From contig JAOTON010001582.1 of NCBI GenBank assembly GCA_034440635.1, positions 892,001 to 956,000 of the forward strand: a stretch of 64,000 nucleotides of DNA. The letters are read 5' to 3'. Origin of the DNA: Lepas anatifera (lineage: Eukaryota > Arthropoda > Thecostraca > Lepadidae). The notes beneath the pieces were generated by a model. It searched no databases. It saw only the letters and a list, made by a program, of their open reading frames with translations, and was not told where the DNA came from. This document shows, piece by piece, positions 50,493 to 61,988 of this stretch. The position numbers and the translations under genes are program-made. How positions within the stretch are numbered: the stretch's first letter is position 1; each line of letters begins with the position of its first letter.

Positions 50493-53400
50493 GTTAGTCC
50501 CTGACGCCAGGGCCTCTGTGTTTATCTGCTGACGACATCGGGCGATGGTGTGTGGATCCTTTCTTCACCAGCCCCGCATATGTCTGACTGCATGCGAACA
50601 GTCACGGGAGCAGTTTTGCTCCGAGTTCTTTTTTGGGAAACGTCTGATGTTGTCGCCATGTCATCTGGAGCTCGACGATGTTTCTGGTGGTATGTATTGT
50701 CGTGGTAGAAAAAGTTTGGCATTTAAGTGATCTGCTCCTATTAGACTGTGCGGTTGAGATCTTTTTATGAGATCTAAATCTCTATAGATCTATAAAAGAC
50801 CTTGGTTGAGATATTGTGCACGCATTTCTGGTGAGTGCCACAACTTCTCGTCACGCTGGTTTTTGAAGCCCGGCGGTTGCCTGCAATCCCTCTGTTGGCG
50901 GTTTGGGGAATGTAGTGAACATGGCGGCAGGATATCGGCTACGTGACGATGTACCACGACCCGGGTGAATGAGATGCGTTGAGACGTGACTGATGACTGC
51001 GAAACACGCCTGCCTTCGGGGCGGTGCCGGTATCGTGCTCGATCGGTATTTTTACCGCGTAGCTTTACATGCGCACGCTAATATTATCTCTAATATACAC
51101 CGGTGAAATGTGCCTACGGTTGAGGCACTAGAAATAATGAAGGCGTTCAGATTGCCTGTACCGAAGCCTGGTCCTAGCAAACTTGGCGGGCGGATCAGAA
51201 TACTAGTTTCATTCGCTGGCTACTTTCAAACATGGAATTCGAATTTAGCCGGGTACTTGTTCGTTGCCTGGGTGTTTGTAAATGCACATGCTAAAGCCTG
51301 GGATCCAGCAGGTAAAAACACTGATATAGCCTGGCTGTTATAAAACATTTACAATTCTAATTTAGCTGGGCACTGCTTGTGCTTGGACCAGACCGTACCC
51401 TAAACACAGTCCTATAGTTGAAGTGAATTAGATTTTAACAAAACACAGGGTTGTTCCTGTTTTCGTAGGTCTAAGGCTTGTTCGTGGCATTTGTCGAGTT
51501 AGCGCAGAATATAGTGTTTTCAGCACTGCGTGAAGTGTCCACATGCAACTATTACCACCGCTCTCGCGGACAGTTCGGGGACGGAGGCAGTGGCATTCAG
51601 CCTACTGCCGCCGGGGTGGGCCCATTTGTCTTTACCGCTAACGCCGCCGTCCGCCAGTTTGTTTCTCGCACGGGCGGTCTCAGGCGCCGCTGTCGGGGGA
51701 GCACACTTTCAGGTCACTGGCCATCTCAGATTGCTCCTGCTCGTGGTCAGATCTCCGTTGGGGTTGGAACCGCGCCGAGAACAAGCTCGGCTTGAGCATG
51801 CCAGAGTTCGCGCGTTTGTAAGTTGCGCGCCGCCCCTGCTGTGGCGGTCGCGTGTGGCGGCTGTGTTCGCTGCTGCGCGATGTGCGTTCGATAGGAGGGG
51901 TGGTCTCCGGCAGCACCTGGAACGTTAATCACGGGTCTCCCACGGGCCGCGGCGGCTGTGAGGAGGGCCGGCATCCGACCCGCTACAGCGCCCCTGCAGC
52001 GGGACAGTGCTGCGGCCTGCTGCAGTGACGCCGCTCATGCTGCTGCAGTGCACAGTGCTACCCGCTAAGCCTGTTCCAGCACTTCGTCCAGTCTCGGCCA
52101 AGCCCCTCTCAAACTCGGAGACGACACTACTAAACTCGGTTGCTCAATAGAAAGGTCGTTTGTTTTCGGAGGAGCTGGGAGCTTGGTTAATGGAGGCGTT
52201 AGAATAGGCCCACCGTTGCAGCTAGACATGGAACACCACAGATGAATACATAGGCATCTAATTACCTGAGGGGAGACACCTGGTTCCGGACGAGCCTGTA
52301 GCCGAATCTGAGAAATTGTCCCCGCCATCCCGGAAAACTCAAAATTCGTTTTTTTTCTTTCTGCACAAGAGATCCCAAATCACACAAGATTATCTGGAAA
52401 AATGTAGGGGAACCCATCCTTTGGAACCCCAAGTCTCTGCAACACTAGATACGAATTACAGGATCTTCGCCGGGTTTATTTTCGGGGCGTTGGTCATAAT
52501 TATTGGGTCAAGCGGTACACCAATTAAAATAAGTGTAAGGAGATTTAAAGATAAATTGGGCAAAAAATATTGCTGACCTGAATCTGGGACAATGGGCTTT
52601 CTTGCAAGACCTGCTATTTTACCCCAAGTAATGACTTGACGGCTGGAGATAAACCTTGCTTTCCGTCTTTGAATTGATATTTGCAGATTTGGGGAAAAGC
52701 GGAAAGCAGGCAAGCCATCAAATACGTGAGAACATGCTCACAAACACACGGATTGATGGTGCCATCCGATTGGGCTGGTAGCAACCCACGTCCCTGCGCA
52801 TGTGTGCATTTCTGCTGAAGATCTAACTTGGCCAGTGTGTGAAGCGGGCGGCGGTTGGTGCAGTCACTGACCTCCGCGGTCTCACGGCTTTGCGCCGGGA
52901 ACCAGCGGATGGGTATATTGAGTCGGGGCCGGCGATCGCTCTCCCAGATGACTCTGACCTTGCTTCCCAGCGCGGCTGTAAATGACTCCTACCGTCCGGC
53001 TTTTGTAATGCCTGATACATCAATAGCCTGAGCTGTTAGCGTTCCCTCGCGCATTAGAGCACAAGTGAGAGTTAATTGGAGTATAGTTCGGACTTGTCCA
53101 GTTAATTGAGTTATCGGGGTACCGCTCCTACGAAAAGCCTTGTGTCCTTAATTATTTTTTCGTGAATCACTCAGCTGGCATTTGAAGCGCGGAGAGAAGT
53201 CGGATTGTGGAAAGACATCTGAACGAGGCTAGAGAGTTCAGATCGTGTAACCGACGTTCTATCTCACTTCGCTCTGCGTAAGACCTACCACTGCGGCAGG
53301 TCGGTCACTTTCACGCCTGATTTGCGTCATCCCGTCGCGCCCGTCAGCTGATTAGTTCCTCCTACTTCACGCATACCCTCCAGTCATGCGTGTTCCTTTC

Positions 53401-55382
53401 TCGCCTAGAGCTCTCGGGTGTGTCGGAATAAGGCTGGGGGCAGCTCGTTTCATGAGCCGGCACATGATGTCTGCAGTAAATTATTGGCATTTGAGCGCTG
53501 CTTTACCTGTCTTCAAACTTACGAACTTATGGGCGGATGCCAGCAAAGGAGACATCTCGGAACGCCCACTCGTTATGCGTATGCACATCTCCCCGTCCTC
53601 TTGTGCTGGCCGCGCCTTCGTCCCGTGAGGGGGGTGCGTCGACTGTGGCAACACCGGCTCCATTGAGGCCCCGGAAGCGGGCGGCGGTGCGATGGGGGCG
53701 AGGCCCCGTCGGGACCGTTACTCGGGCATTGTGCGTGTCTGCTCGCCTCTCGCGCCGGGCGGCTCGGTGCTGCCAGCCTAATCCGGCCGGCCGCTCAATA
53801 CCCACACCGGCCCATCGGCGCACATTCCCTTCCGATTCCCTGGGCGCCGCATTCTTCTGATCGGTGATGGTGTCCTCCTCAGAAAGTGGGCTCCGTCTCA
53901 GGAGCGGGGATAGTGGGGACTGTTGTCTGGATCCGTGAGAGTGAGGAAATGCGACACATGTCCTCAATCGCCGGCAGTGCTTCCGGTGGTGTTCACCGGA
54001 TTTCGCAAGAAAAGAACTGGAAAGTAGGTCATATGATCATGAAAGGCGCCCACGTGTGTCAGAATTTGATGTGTCGTACCACTCTGCTCCAGTGTTGATC
54101 AGTTTTCCGCCTCCTGTCTTTCTGCCTCGACTCGATTGGCCAGTCTGCCGGCCTCTGCGCTCCCATCTTGTATGCCTGTAACCGGTTTGTAACCGGTGCG
54201 GCTAGGTAGTTTTTTTGTCGCCCCTCGACTCAGCTACCGTCACGCAAACCAACAGGACTGCCTTCCTGGCTCGGCGTCTAGTGATGAAATGCAAGCTGGT
54301 TATCCAAGGTCACCGGTGTGGTTTCCACTTGAAGCTGTTGAATTTAGCTTCATATCCACATACATCGTCGAATCTCATAATAATTTTTCTCCGGTTTAAA
54401 CTATGAGAAAATGAATAACTATTCATTTCATAAAACTGTCAGTGAACAAAATTTTATTAAAGATTTTGGGTCGCACAATATTCTCGGGAAATTGCTCAAA
54501 ATAAGTGTTTTTTATAACTGTGGTTCAGCGGATCCAGGGAGACGCTTACCTTTCCCCCTCCCCCGATCCATGCTCGGTGCCAGTGGCGGCGGATGCTCTT
54601 TTCGGATGGGGGGGCAATAATTTTCCAGGGGGCCCCCTTGACGATGGGGCCCCCCTCGGCAGCAAGAGCCCCCCTAAAAACTGCAATAGTTTAGTTGGGA
54701 CTTGCTGCCTGAGGTCAGAGACATAAGTGCAGGGGCGGATCCAGGGGGGCTGAAGGGGCTTCAGCCCCCTTGCCCCATTTTCGCCATTTTTGCCATATTC
54801 CCCCTTTTTGCCATTTTTCAAAGCTCAGCCACTCCCCTAGCAAAATCCTGGTCCCGCTCCTACATAAGTGTCGCAAATGGTAAAAGTTGTATTTGGCCCA
54901 GTACAAAATGGTTATTCCTCCCTGTTGTTTAGTTGGCCCGTATAAAACATGGTTTAGCCTTCCTATTCGATTTTCCACACGATTTCAGATTTCAAGCTGG
55001 AATATGTTCCCTGCAGTACAGCAAAATAAGCAGCGTATTTAACATGTAGATGTCGAAATATAGATCTGAGTTTTATAGGTTCACGTAAGCCTCGGACATT
55101 GAACGTCAAAGCTTTAAGCTCTAGCGTCACGTTAGGAGTTTAGCAAAATTATAATAACGGTACAACAACGGCCTTCCGAGGCAAATAGTTCTTCTTTTAA
55201 AAAGTGAACGATGTTTGTTCGTATGCATCTACATAATAAAACATGGTAGGTAGCACGAATTATTATAGTCTGAGTTTTTTTCGGAAAATTCCGTCTCCCG
55301 CAGAATGAGAACTGGGGTGGTTTGATGCTGTCGTCTATGTCGGCACAGAAAAAAAACGCAAATGACAGGCATACTGACTTGA
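50493..55382. other. GC-heterogeneous stretch with no confirmed gene
   Basis: GC-rich islands at about 51570-51960 and 53590-53870 have several open frames, and the first can be entered in phase after 50492 (acceptor gcggacag at about 51573), but no donor or domain confirms it. The remainder is unremarkable apart from G-tract repeat fragments at 54526-54850. Confidence 0.3.
54526..54850 (+). repeat. Fragments of the GGCGGATCC family
   Basis: Left-end-like pieces cagcggatccaggg (54526), ccagtggcggcggatgc (about 54578) and ggggcggatccagggggg (about 54733), the last followed by a hairpin of ggggctt/cagcccc. Confidence 0.5.
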
Positions 55383-56365
55383 GCACACACAAGACCAAGC
55401 TCGGGGCCCTGAGACACAGCTCAGGGCTCCTTGAGACGGAGCTTGGGGGCTCCTAGAGATCAAACTGGTAGGCCCCCGAGCCTAAGCTCAGGGCCCCTGA
55501 GACCAAACTCGGGGCCCCTGAGACCAAGTTTGGTGGCCTCTGAAACAAAGCTTAGAGGCCCCTGAAACCAAGCTCAAGGCCCCCTAAGACCAATCTCGGG
55601 AGCCCCTTAGACCAATCTCGGAGGCCCCCTGAGACCAAGCTCGGAGCCCTGAGATACATCCCGGGGCCCCCTGAGACCAAGCTTGGGGGGCTCCTAGAGA
55701 TCAAGCTCGAATGTCCCCGAGCCCAAGCTCAGGGGGCCCTGAGACCAACCTCGAGGGCCCCTGAGACCAAGCTTGGCGGATTCTGAAACCAAGCTTGGAG
55801 GCCCCTGAAACCAAGCTAAAGGTCCCTTAAGACCAATCTCGGGGGCCCCTTAGCCCAATCTGGGAAGCCCCTTATACCAATCTTGGGGGGCCCCTGAGAC
55901 CAATCTCGGAACCCCATGAGGTCACGTTCGGGAGCCCCCTGAGACTAAGCTTGGAGGGCCCCTGAGACCAAGCTCGGGGGCCCCCTTAGACAAACTCCGG
56001 GGCCCCTTAGACAATCTCGGGGCCCCTGAGACCGAGCTCGGGGGGCTCCCTTAAGGCTAAGCTTGGGTGCCTTGAAACCAGCCTTGGGGGCCCCTTAGAC
56101 CAAGCTTGGGGTTGCCTGAGACGAAGCTCGGGGGGGGCGAGGAACAGCTCGGGGCCCCTGAAACAGAGTGGGGAAACAGAGTCAGAGTCAGAACAGAGTC
56201 CTGATACCAGGCTCGGGGGTCCTTTAGACCAGGTTCTGGGCCCGCCGAGACCAGGCTCAGGGGCCCCTTTAGGCTAAGCTTGGGGGCCCCTAAAGGTCAA
56301 GCTAGAGGGTCCCCGAGCCCAAGCTAGAGCCCCCAAGCTCGAGCTCAGGGCCCCTGACATAAAGC
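55383..56365. repeat. 1-kb GC-rich satellite, ccctgagaccaagctcgggg unit
   Basis: Some 40 diverged units of about 20-25 bp share cctgagaccaagctcgg and gggccc. Variants swap gagacc for gaaacc or tagacc, and some units are inverted or fused (agatcaagct). No frame stays open, so it is non-coding. Confidence 0.85.
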
Positions 56366-56439
56366 TCGGACACTGTCCAAACCGAGAAACTGTTGAGGGC
56401 TCAGTCAGGTCATTCATAAAATTTCAGAAAAGAACCAAG

Positions 56440-56729
56440 CTAAAATTGCGTATTTTTCCAGGGGCCCCCTCTGATTATTTGGGGGGGGGCAACGGCCCCC
56501 TTGCCCCCCTTTATCCACCGCCACTGCTCGGTGCCCCTGAAAAGGTCACGGCGCCCCCTGAAAAGTCGATGGCATCCTCTGAGATGTCACTTACGTCCAG
56601 AATGCGAGTATCGACGCCGCCATGGTGGGATTTGGTGCTTACCTGATAAGTTTTATCGTTCAAAAGTGGCGCCCCTTGGTCCGAATGGTGCCCCCGACCC
56701 CCATAATCGGAAATTTCGGATCCGCCTAA
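56440..56729. mobile_element. Two abutting GGCGGATCC-family MITE pieces
   Basis: A right-end fragment (to ccaccgccactg at 56526) is followed by an inverted copy ending cggatccgcctaac. The inverted copy has gcgccccctgaaaagtcg and cttacctgataag, complements of internal family blocks. Confidence 0.6.
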
Positions 56730-59700
56730 CGAAAATTCGAGCGCTGAAGAATCCAAATGGTTCCGGTTTTTGAAGTGAGGTTGTATAGTCCAAGGGATTG
56801 TCCTTAGACCTGGCCCCATTAGGAGCCAGGATCGACGGTGACGGGACCCCCATCCCCCACCGTTGCAAAGGCAGTGTAGAGACGCACTGGGGTGGGCGCT
56901 AAATGATGTCCTGCTTCCTATCGGCTAATCATGACCGGCCCCGCGCATTGATCAGTGCCTCCATCCTGCAACACGGCTGGCTCCGGCGTGGCAACACTGC
57001 AACGGCCCTGATGGCCGGCGCGGCCGTGCACCTGACGGCGGCGTCCGGCGCCGTTGGAACCGGCTCCTTTAGCATCACCGGTATGCAGGCAGCCCGGCGT
57101 CGTGCGCCGGCCTTGGGCCACTTCACGGCGTGGAGCGCCTCCACCCGGTCCTGTGCAACGCCAGGACGCCAGGCGCATGGCGAGCGTGTAGGAATTGCGG
57201 AGCTGGGTCGGTCTCGCAGGCGGAGTCGATTGATTTTGTGCGGTTATAGCTGCGAACAGTTACAGTCGGACAGGCATTATGTTTTATCAAAGAAACTCAG
57301 GCACGTGTGTTGGTCGGTTGTCGTGCAATTAGTACATTTTGTTTATATGTTTGCAAAATGCACGGGGCACTTGATTGGAATCTGGAAAATTGTCGTGTTG
57401 TTTTATTTTTTAAAATTTTTGGCTCGCCCAGTTAAAAAAATGGTGTCCTTATAGCCTTCCCTTCTGAAAAAGAATATAAGAAGCTATACTCTTTGGGTTT
57501 AACACTGTAGAGCGTCCTGAGACTCAGTTCAAGCCCAAGTGAGATAATGTATGCACTTGCTAAATTCATACCTCGCTTTGACGGATGGAGCTCATACATC
57601 TACACATTATAAGCAAGCTGAGTCGGAAACGGTTGAGATATCGGTCTAAGAGGTATCACTTCATCCTATCAGCCGTGGCCGTTTAGCTGAGTAGTGTGTG
57701 TAGCTAGTAGCGACCGGCCATGGTTGATAGTGCGAGGTGATACCTCTTAAACCGATATCTCAACCCTATTTTTGACTCAGATTGCACCCTCAGTCCTGCT
57801 TGCGGACTGAACATGGATGGGTTCTAGTGAGCAGGCGTCCATTGTTTCGGTGAGCTTCGGCCCTTCTGACATGCTGCCCGCTCGTTGCAAATTCCAGGGA
57901 ACGGTTCCCAACCCAGGTCATGACCGGGGCTGGGGATCTCTCCTCGATCAAGGGGACTCTTGGGTGGGTTATCTCTAAGACGGTAACGCAGAACCTAGAG
58001 GGTCCCAATGGGAGACCCGAAATCCGGGAGTCCCTGACCCCCCCTCAACCCAACCTCCAGAAATATTGTCTACCCACGGTCAAGCCCTAGCCCTAGAGCA
58101 GACAAGCCCTAGAGCAGATAGAATGTCAAAAGTTGTAGTTTATACTGCTTGCGTTATAGAATGGAATGTATCTATAAATGTAGCTGATGTGATGTCACAC
58201 GTCTAACGGTGGATTCAAATGATTTGCTGGCTATAAAACATCTGTATCACCTTTTCATCGAAGAATTGTCTTCCGTCATCATGTGCGCTGGATTTTCCAC
58301 TGGAAGTCTCCAGTCAACGGCCGAGCATTTCTAGCGGCCTCTAAAGCCTGGCTTTCCGTAACTGCCCAGTCCAGTTGAAGTTGAAAACTGGTTTGCGCTT
58401 GGTACCGCAGCTCCGTAGCGTGTTGCGCCTGTCGAGAGCCACCGGAAGCCTATCTTTCTGGCCGATAATTTATCTGCCAGCGATACAAATTCGGCAGTTT
58501 GGGGCCGCTCGGCCAGCGGCGGCTGTCGGCATTCCAGCGGTCTGTCCTTGATTCGGGTGCCGGTGCGCCGGTCCGTTGGAGGGGGCATTTACCCTGTCTG
58601 GAGGCAGCTGAATGCGCCCTGTTCGCCGGCCGAGTCTCCTGTCTGGGACGGTATTGTGCACTGAAGCGACAGCACACGTGGTAACGGAACACGCCCTTTC
58701 CTGCCGCTGTCGCCGCGCTGCTGTTTTTGTGCGGTCCGGCGACGTCTGCGGGAGCTGATGAGCCAGCGCTAGATGCCTTGCCGCCTGCTGGAACGGCAGG
58801 TCACGATAGGTCACGGAGCGTCATCGCGAATCGTTGTCCTGGTCGTCCAGACTGTTCATTGTGCTCAGTGAGAACACATCTCGCAGCTTAGGGTGACCAG
58901 GATCAGCCGATGCTGGAGGTGTGTGCGTGGTGAGTGGCTGTTTAGTGATGCTATTTGAATTTCCCGCCCCGCGAGCAGGCCCTTCAGGCGTTTAGGTATG
59001 CAGGGGTGGCGTGACCCGTTTTCGGGAAAACTTGATGTAGTTAGATGCCTGATGTTGCACATCGGAGAGGCCGAGTTTGGGCGTTGGTGCACTCTCCGGT
59101 GCCGCAGTCCCACTGCGGGAAGTTACCTGGGACCGCCTCTGCGTTCCCAGCGGCCACTAACAGCCCGCCGTCAATGCACTCCAACGACCCGAGCTCGCGG
59201 GGCCATTCATTTCGACCGGCGATCATATCGCCACCATCTGCCGCCGCCGTCGATACTAATTTCGTATCTCAAGAGCTGACACCCACTGCGGGATGCCGTG
59301 AAAAAGAGGGGCGGAAGCAGTGACATCTTTCGAGTGGCGTTTGAACTGCGCATGGGAAACAATGCAGGGGACGGCTGCGTAGCGTGCGCCGTAAAAACTG
59401 GCCTTTACCGAGCTGGGCCGGCGGTAATGAACCGAGGGTGAGGCGACGCCTCGGGCACATCGTGACAAGGTCGGCATACCAGAGGAACGACCCAGCTCAT
59501 CTTACCTGCTCCGCATCGGCCCACACTTCCTCTGCGAACTCGCGAGTGAGCGCATTTCGCGGCCGCCGCGGCTCGGGTTGCGTGCGCCGCCGCACGCCGC
59601 GCTGCGCCAATTACGCCACGCGGCGGCAAATTGGAGGTCCGGCCGCCACTCCAATTAATGTGCCGATTGGTGGTGGTTGTTTCCTCCGTGGTAACACCGG

Positions 59701-61640
59701 CCATCTGGCGGCAGCCGCCGACCATGCTGAAGATGATGCTGAAGAAGGAGATTAGGGTCTGGCGTGTCAGCTGATCTGGTAATGCCTCCTGCACTGACAC
59801 ATGCGGCAGATAATGCCGGAGGCTGGGTGATTTGGACTGTCGGTGAAAATTTGGCTCGCTCCGGTGGCTCAGCGAGAGTTCATTCGCCGGAGCAAAAGTT
59901 AAACGGGAGTGTGGAACTCCGGAAATGTGGTGACAGCTGTCCTCCGCCCAGTGCCAATTTTTTGTGCTCTGCTCTGCGGGCGTGCCTCAGTAAGGCTCCG
60001 GCTTTAAATTGAATAAAAAAGCCTGATGAAATACCTACCGGTAGAAAAAAGCTTGATGGAATGTAATGTCACCAGCGCCCTCGGTGTGGCCTAATTTCTC
60101 TGGGGTTTTAACGCTAACACAAATGTTGAGGCTAGTGTTGATTATCAGAAGTTCTGGCAAAGAAGAGTGAAAAACCGTCTATCAGCGATATTTCTTAAAC
60201 TTGAGATGTGGTCTAGAAATATTTGATCTTGTTCCGAAATTGAAGAGACCGCCGGATCCCTGGTCCTCGGATATCCAGCAGTTCCCTTGGCCGATGAGTT
60301 GAAGGGATGCCGGCCGGCTTGGAGCAAGACCAGCATCTGCGTTGTGCCTGCATGTGAGGAGAGAATGTGTGTTCTCACGCAGATCGTGAGCCTATTCATG
60401 CGAAAAAATGCTGGAATCGTTCCCTGAACTTTCGCACATGTGTAAAAACACGTCAGCTTGGTTCTCTCATGCCATGCAAATTCCCAGCACGGAGTGCGTT
60501 GTCCTCTGCGGCACATTCCGAGCGTTCCTATTTCCCGCTGAGAAGACCCCGACTGAGCCCACATTGTTTGTCCTAACAGGCTCACTTCTCGGTCCGAAAC
60601 CACCATGTGTAATTCATAAAGCAGGTCGTTAACCAAACTTGGCATCTGTTTTGGCGTGTACACAGATGGGACGGTTAGATAGTGTTGTATGCGGGAGTCC
60701 CTCGGACCGCCTACCGCCGTCTTTTGCCCAGAAACAGCACTTATGCGAACCGCTGTGCGGCGATTGGCCACAAACTTGCCCAGCAGTGATTACCTTGCGC
60801 TTAGTCGTTTTTTTATCGCCGCTCAGAAGTGATGGTATCGGGCGATTATGGCTGATTTCTTATGGCGACTTCTTGCGGCGCGTTCGATGCCGTAACGACA
60901 AAATTATGATGGAGCGTTCGAGGAGGGAACTCATTTGCCACTTCCAGGACGTGATGCTTTTTGAACTGAGATTATCCGATCTGTTTTTACATGGAATATC
61001 CTGTCATCATGGTAGGATATAAATCTCTTCTCGGTTCAGGGGGAGGAGGAGGCCCTGGATTTGTTGGCAAGGTCGTAGGTACTTGTGAAAACTCTTTGGG
61101 GGACCCAAAATCTAGGTTGTCCAGGTCCCCGAAACCCCGGTATCTTCACCTGTGCTTACGAGGCCAGTTAGCGGGGTAACTTGAGATCTCCAGTGGTCCT
61201 TTACCAAGGCATTAGCAGGTACTGTGTCAGCTAACCTGGCTATCTAAGATGCCCTGATGTTCCTGTTGTTGGCGTCCGGCTATAGCTTGTGCAACTGCAA
61301 GAACATCGTATATATTTTATAGCTTTATGCATATGTTCAAGGAAACATTCGAGATATGAACTTTTGCGTTAAAGATTGAGCGCTGACATTGCGTTTTGCG
61401 TTGAATTTGTGAAGGGAAAGTTTCCGTGTTGGCAAATGCATCATCCAGGATGTGGATCACCCCGATGGGTTGTTCGGCGCCTTTTGTATCTCTCGCTTTC
61501 CCCCACAGTCTGGGGCCGAAAGTGGAAGATACCGCTCTGTTTATGACGTAGAAAACACTGGCCCCACCCCGCTATCTCCGTCGAGAAAGTGGAGCACTAG
61601 GTCCCCACGCCATCCCTGACACACATCACAGTTCACGGGC
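56730..61640. other. Stretch with no recognisable gene
   Basis: GC-rich patches occur at 56930-57190, 58470-58830 and 59390-59760. The longest frame is 208 codons on the minus strand (60771-60145) with no domain I know. None has convincing splice-bounded coding character. Confidence 0.3.
57631..57765. repeat. Hairpin: 29-bp inverted repeat
   Basis: ggttgagatatcggtctaag (57631, continuing to 57659) pairs with its reverse complement at 57737-57765 with one mismatch, leaving a 77-base loop. Confidence 0.8.
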
Positions 61641-61687
61641 CACGATATTGTTCGGGTTTGCGCGCGAACGCCAGAAATCCGATCGTG

Positions 61688-61858
61688 ATTGGCCAGTGTT
61701 TGGCGCCATCGAGAGTGGCGCGGGAAGACGTGCTGGTGCCTGTGGCGGAGGACGTCCGAAGAGGCGCCCTACTTGCTGCGTCCCTGGTGGTGTATCGGCT
61801 CAGACAGCGGTCATTAGCGCAGCACTCTCGCGGCAATGGAGAGTGAAAGTGGCGGGAA
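61688..61858 (+). promoter_or_regulatory. CpG-rich promoter-like segment with CCAAT and E2F-type sites
   Basis: ATTGG (inverted CCAAT box, 61688-61692), TTTGGCGCC (61699-61707), GGCGCGGGAA (61717-61726) and GGCGGGAA (61851-61858) fall within 170 bp. The last three match the E2F/DP consensus TTTSSCGC or its complement. This combination is typical of cell-cycle and replication gene promoters. Direction and target gene are unknown. Confidence 0.35.
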
Positions 61859-61988
61859 TCGCCGCCGGGCCGCGCCAAAGGACCCAGCCCTCCGGCTGGC
61901 GCCCAAATCACCGCCCGCCGAAATCTGTGCCCAGGAATACTTTGGCGGCACAGCGGGTCTTCATGTACAGGAGTCGCTCCGCTTCTGG
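61836..61988 (+). CDS. Candidate first coding exon, unknown protein
   Basis: From an ATG in GGCAATGG the frame reads M-E-S-E-S-G-G-N-R-R-R..., then EICAQEYFGGTAGLHVQESL, up to a possible GTATGT donor after 61988. It is GC-rich and follows the promoter-like segment. No family recognised; the frame continues open past the donor, so the end is uncertain. Confidence 0.25.

Noticed and set aside
60145..60771. 208-codon minus-strand ORF
   Set aside because: No recognisable domain, no homologue recalled, and composition looks random; length alone is not enough in GC-rich DNA.
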